Origin: Verrucomicrobia bacterium UBA1731
GTDB lineage: Bacteria > Verrucomicrobiota > Kiritimatiellia > RFP12 > UBA1067
Direction: 5' to 3'
Length of the DNA stretch: 5,188 nucleotides
NCBI GenBank assembly: GCA_002317575.1
Contig: DCIH01000029.1
Location: 319-5,506 of the forward strand
Part shown: positions 5,020-5,188 of the stretch, piece after piece
Layout: each line of letters begins with the position of its first letter
How positions within the stretch are numbered: position 1 is the stretch's first letter
Program-made: the position numbers and the translations under genes
The notes under the pieces: generated by a model
Seen by the model: the letters and a program-made list of their open reading frames with translations, nothing else
Told to the model about the DNA's origin: nothing
The model's database searches: none

Positions 5020-5188
5020 TTACGCCCCGAATTCGCGGATTTCCTTTTCGGCCCGCGCCAGGAAGTCCGCCGGCAGAAGCTCCTCGACGCGCGAGTCCGC
5101 TTCGGACGCGAGCGCGTCGGATTCGCCGGACGCCGGCGCCAGAATGCTCGTGAAAAGCTCGTTCTTGTCACGAACTTGGTCACGCCGG
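5020..5188 (-). CDS. C-terminal end of an unidentified minus-strand protein, cut by window edge
   Basis: On the minus strand a continuous reading frame enters at the window edge (first full codon 5187-5185) and ends at TAA 5022-5020, giving 55 residues. It reads RRDQVRDKNELF at the start, an Ala/Ser/Glu-rich middle, then VEELLPADFLARAEKEIREFGA at the end. The composition is a balanced mix of acidic, basic and hydrophobic residues with an amphipathic C-terminal helix (about 34-52). The overlapping minus-strand frame starting at 5183 is instead Arg/Ser-rich. The gene is convergent with the small membrane protein gene, and its start lies outside the window. I cannot identify the family from this fragment. 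Confidence 0.62.
   Translation of the reverse strand, partial: RRDQVRDKNELFTSILAPASGESDALASEADSRVEELLPADFLARAEKEIREFGA

Noticed and set aside
4998..5183. Minus-strand 61-codon frame starting at 5183
   Set aside because: The product is dominated by Arg, Ser and Pro and lacks a ribosome-binding site. The overlapping frame ending at 5020 has normal protein composition and runs open to the window edge.
1..5188. CRISPR array, tRNA, rRNA, insertion sequence or integrase
   Set aside because: No regularly spaced repeats, no cloverleaf with a T-loop, no rRNA-like sequence and no transposase or recombinase motif was seen on either strand.

Overview
The window is a GC-rich bacterial segment with tightly packed genes, consensus-like sigma-70 promoter boxes and good Shine-Dalgarno sites. 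The mix of a UPF0371/DUF1846 protein, a secreted GH29 fucosidase and an Ala/Glu/Arg-rich coiled-coil secreted protein would suit a gut-associated PVC-group bacterium (Kiritimatiellota, Lentisphaerota or Verrucomicrobiota). That placement is a guess from gene style, not from a marker gene.

Region 1 (1-2156) is a tight plus-strand cluster: the 3' part of a DUF1846 gene, a 99-residue lipoprotein with an HMA-like fold but no metal-binding cysteines, and a 186-residue divergent ThyX-like protein starting at GTG 1596. The gaps are 11 and 1 nt, so they are probably one transcript. Two perfect palindromes (2161-2194) separate this cluster from the next gene.

Region 2 (2211-3005) encodes a membrane-anchored or secreted coiled-coil protein of unknown function. 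The 84-nt gap after it carries three copies of ACAATCG and an extended -10 box placed so that transcription should start at or next to the ATG of the following gene.

Region 3 (3090-4457) is a complete secreted GH29 alpha-L-fucosidase-like enzyme.

Region 4 (4458-4967) is the most unusual part. A near-consensus promoter (TTGACG-18-TATAAT), with its -10 box inside an inverted repeat, should start an RNA near 4528. That RNA runs about 240 nt before a 66-residue two-helix membrane protein with a near-perfect Shine-Dalgarno site. The leader can fold into a nested multi-helix domain (4531-4650) and a long hairpin (4665-4718). The hairpin overlaps an alternative helix and contains a CCUCC that could pair with the ribosome-binding site. 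I do not recognise it as a known riboswitch or ncRNA class. It is the best candidate here for an undescribed element.

Region 5 (5020-5188, minus strand) is the C-terminal end of a convergent gene cut by the window edge.
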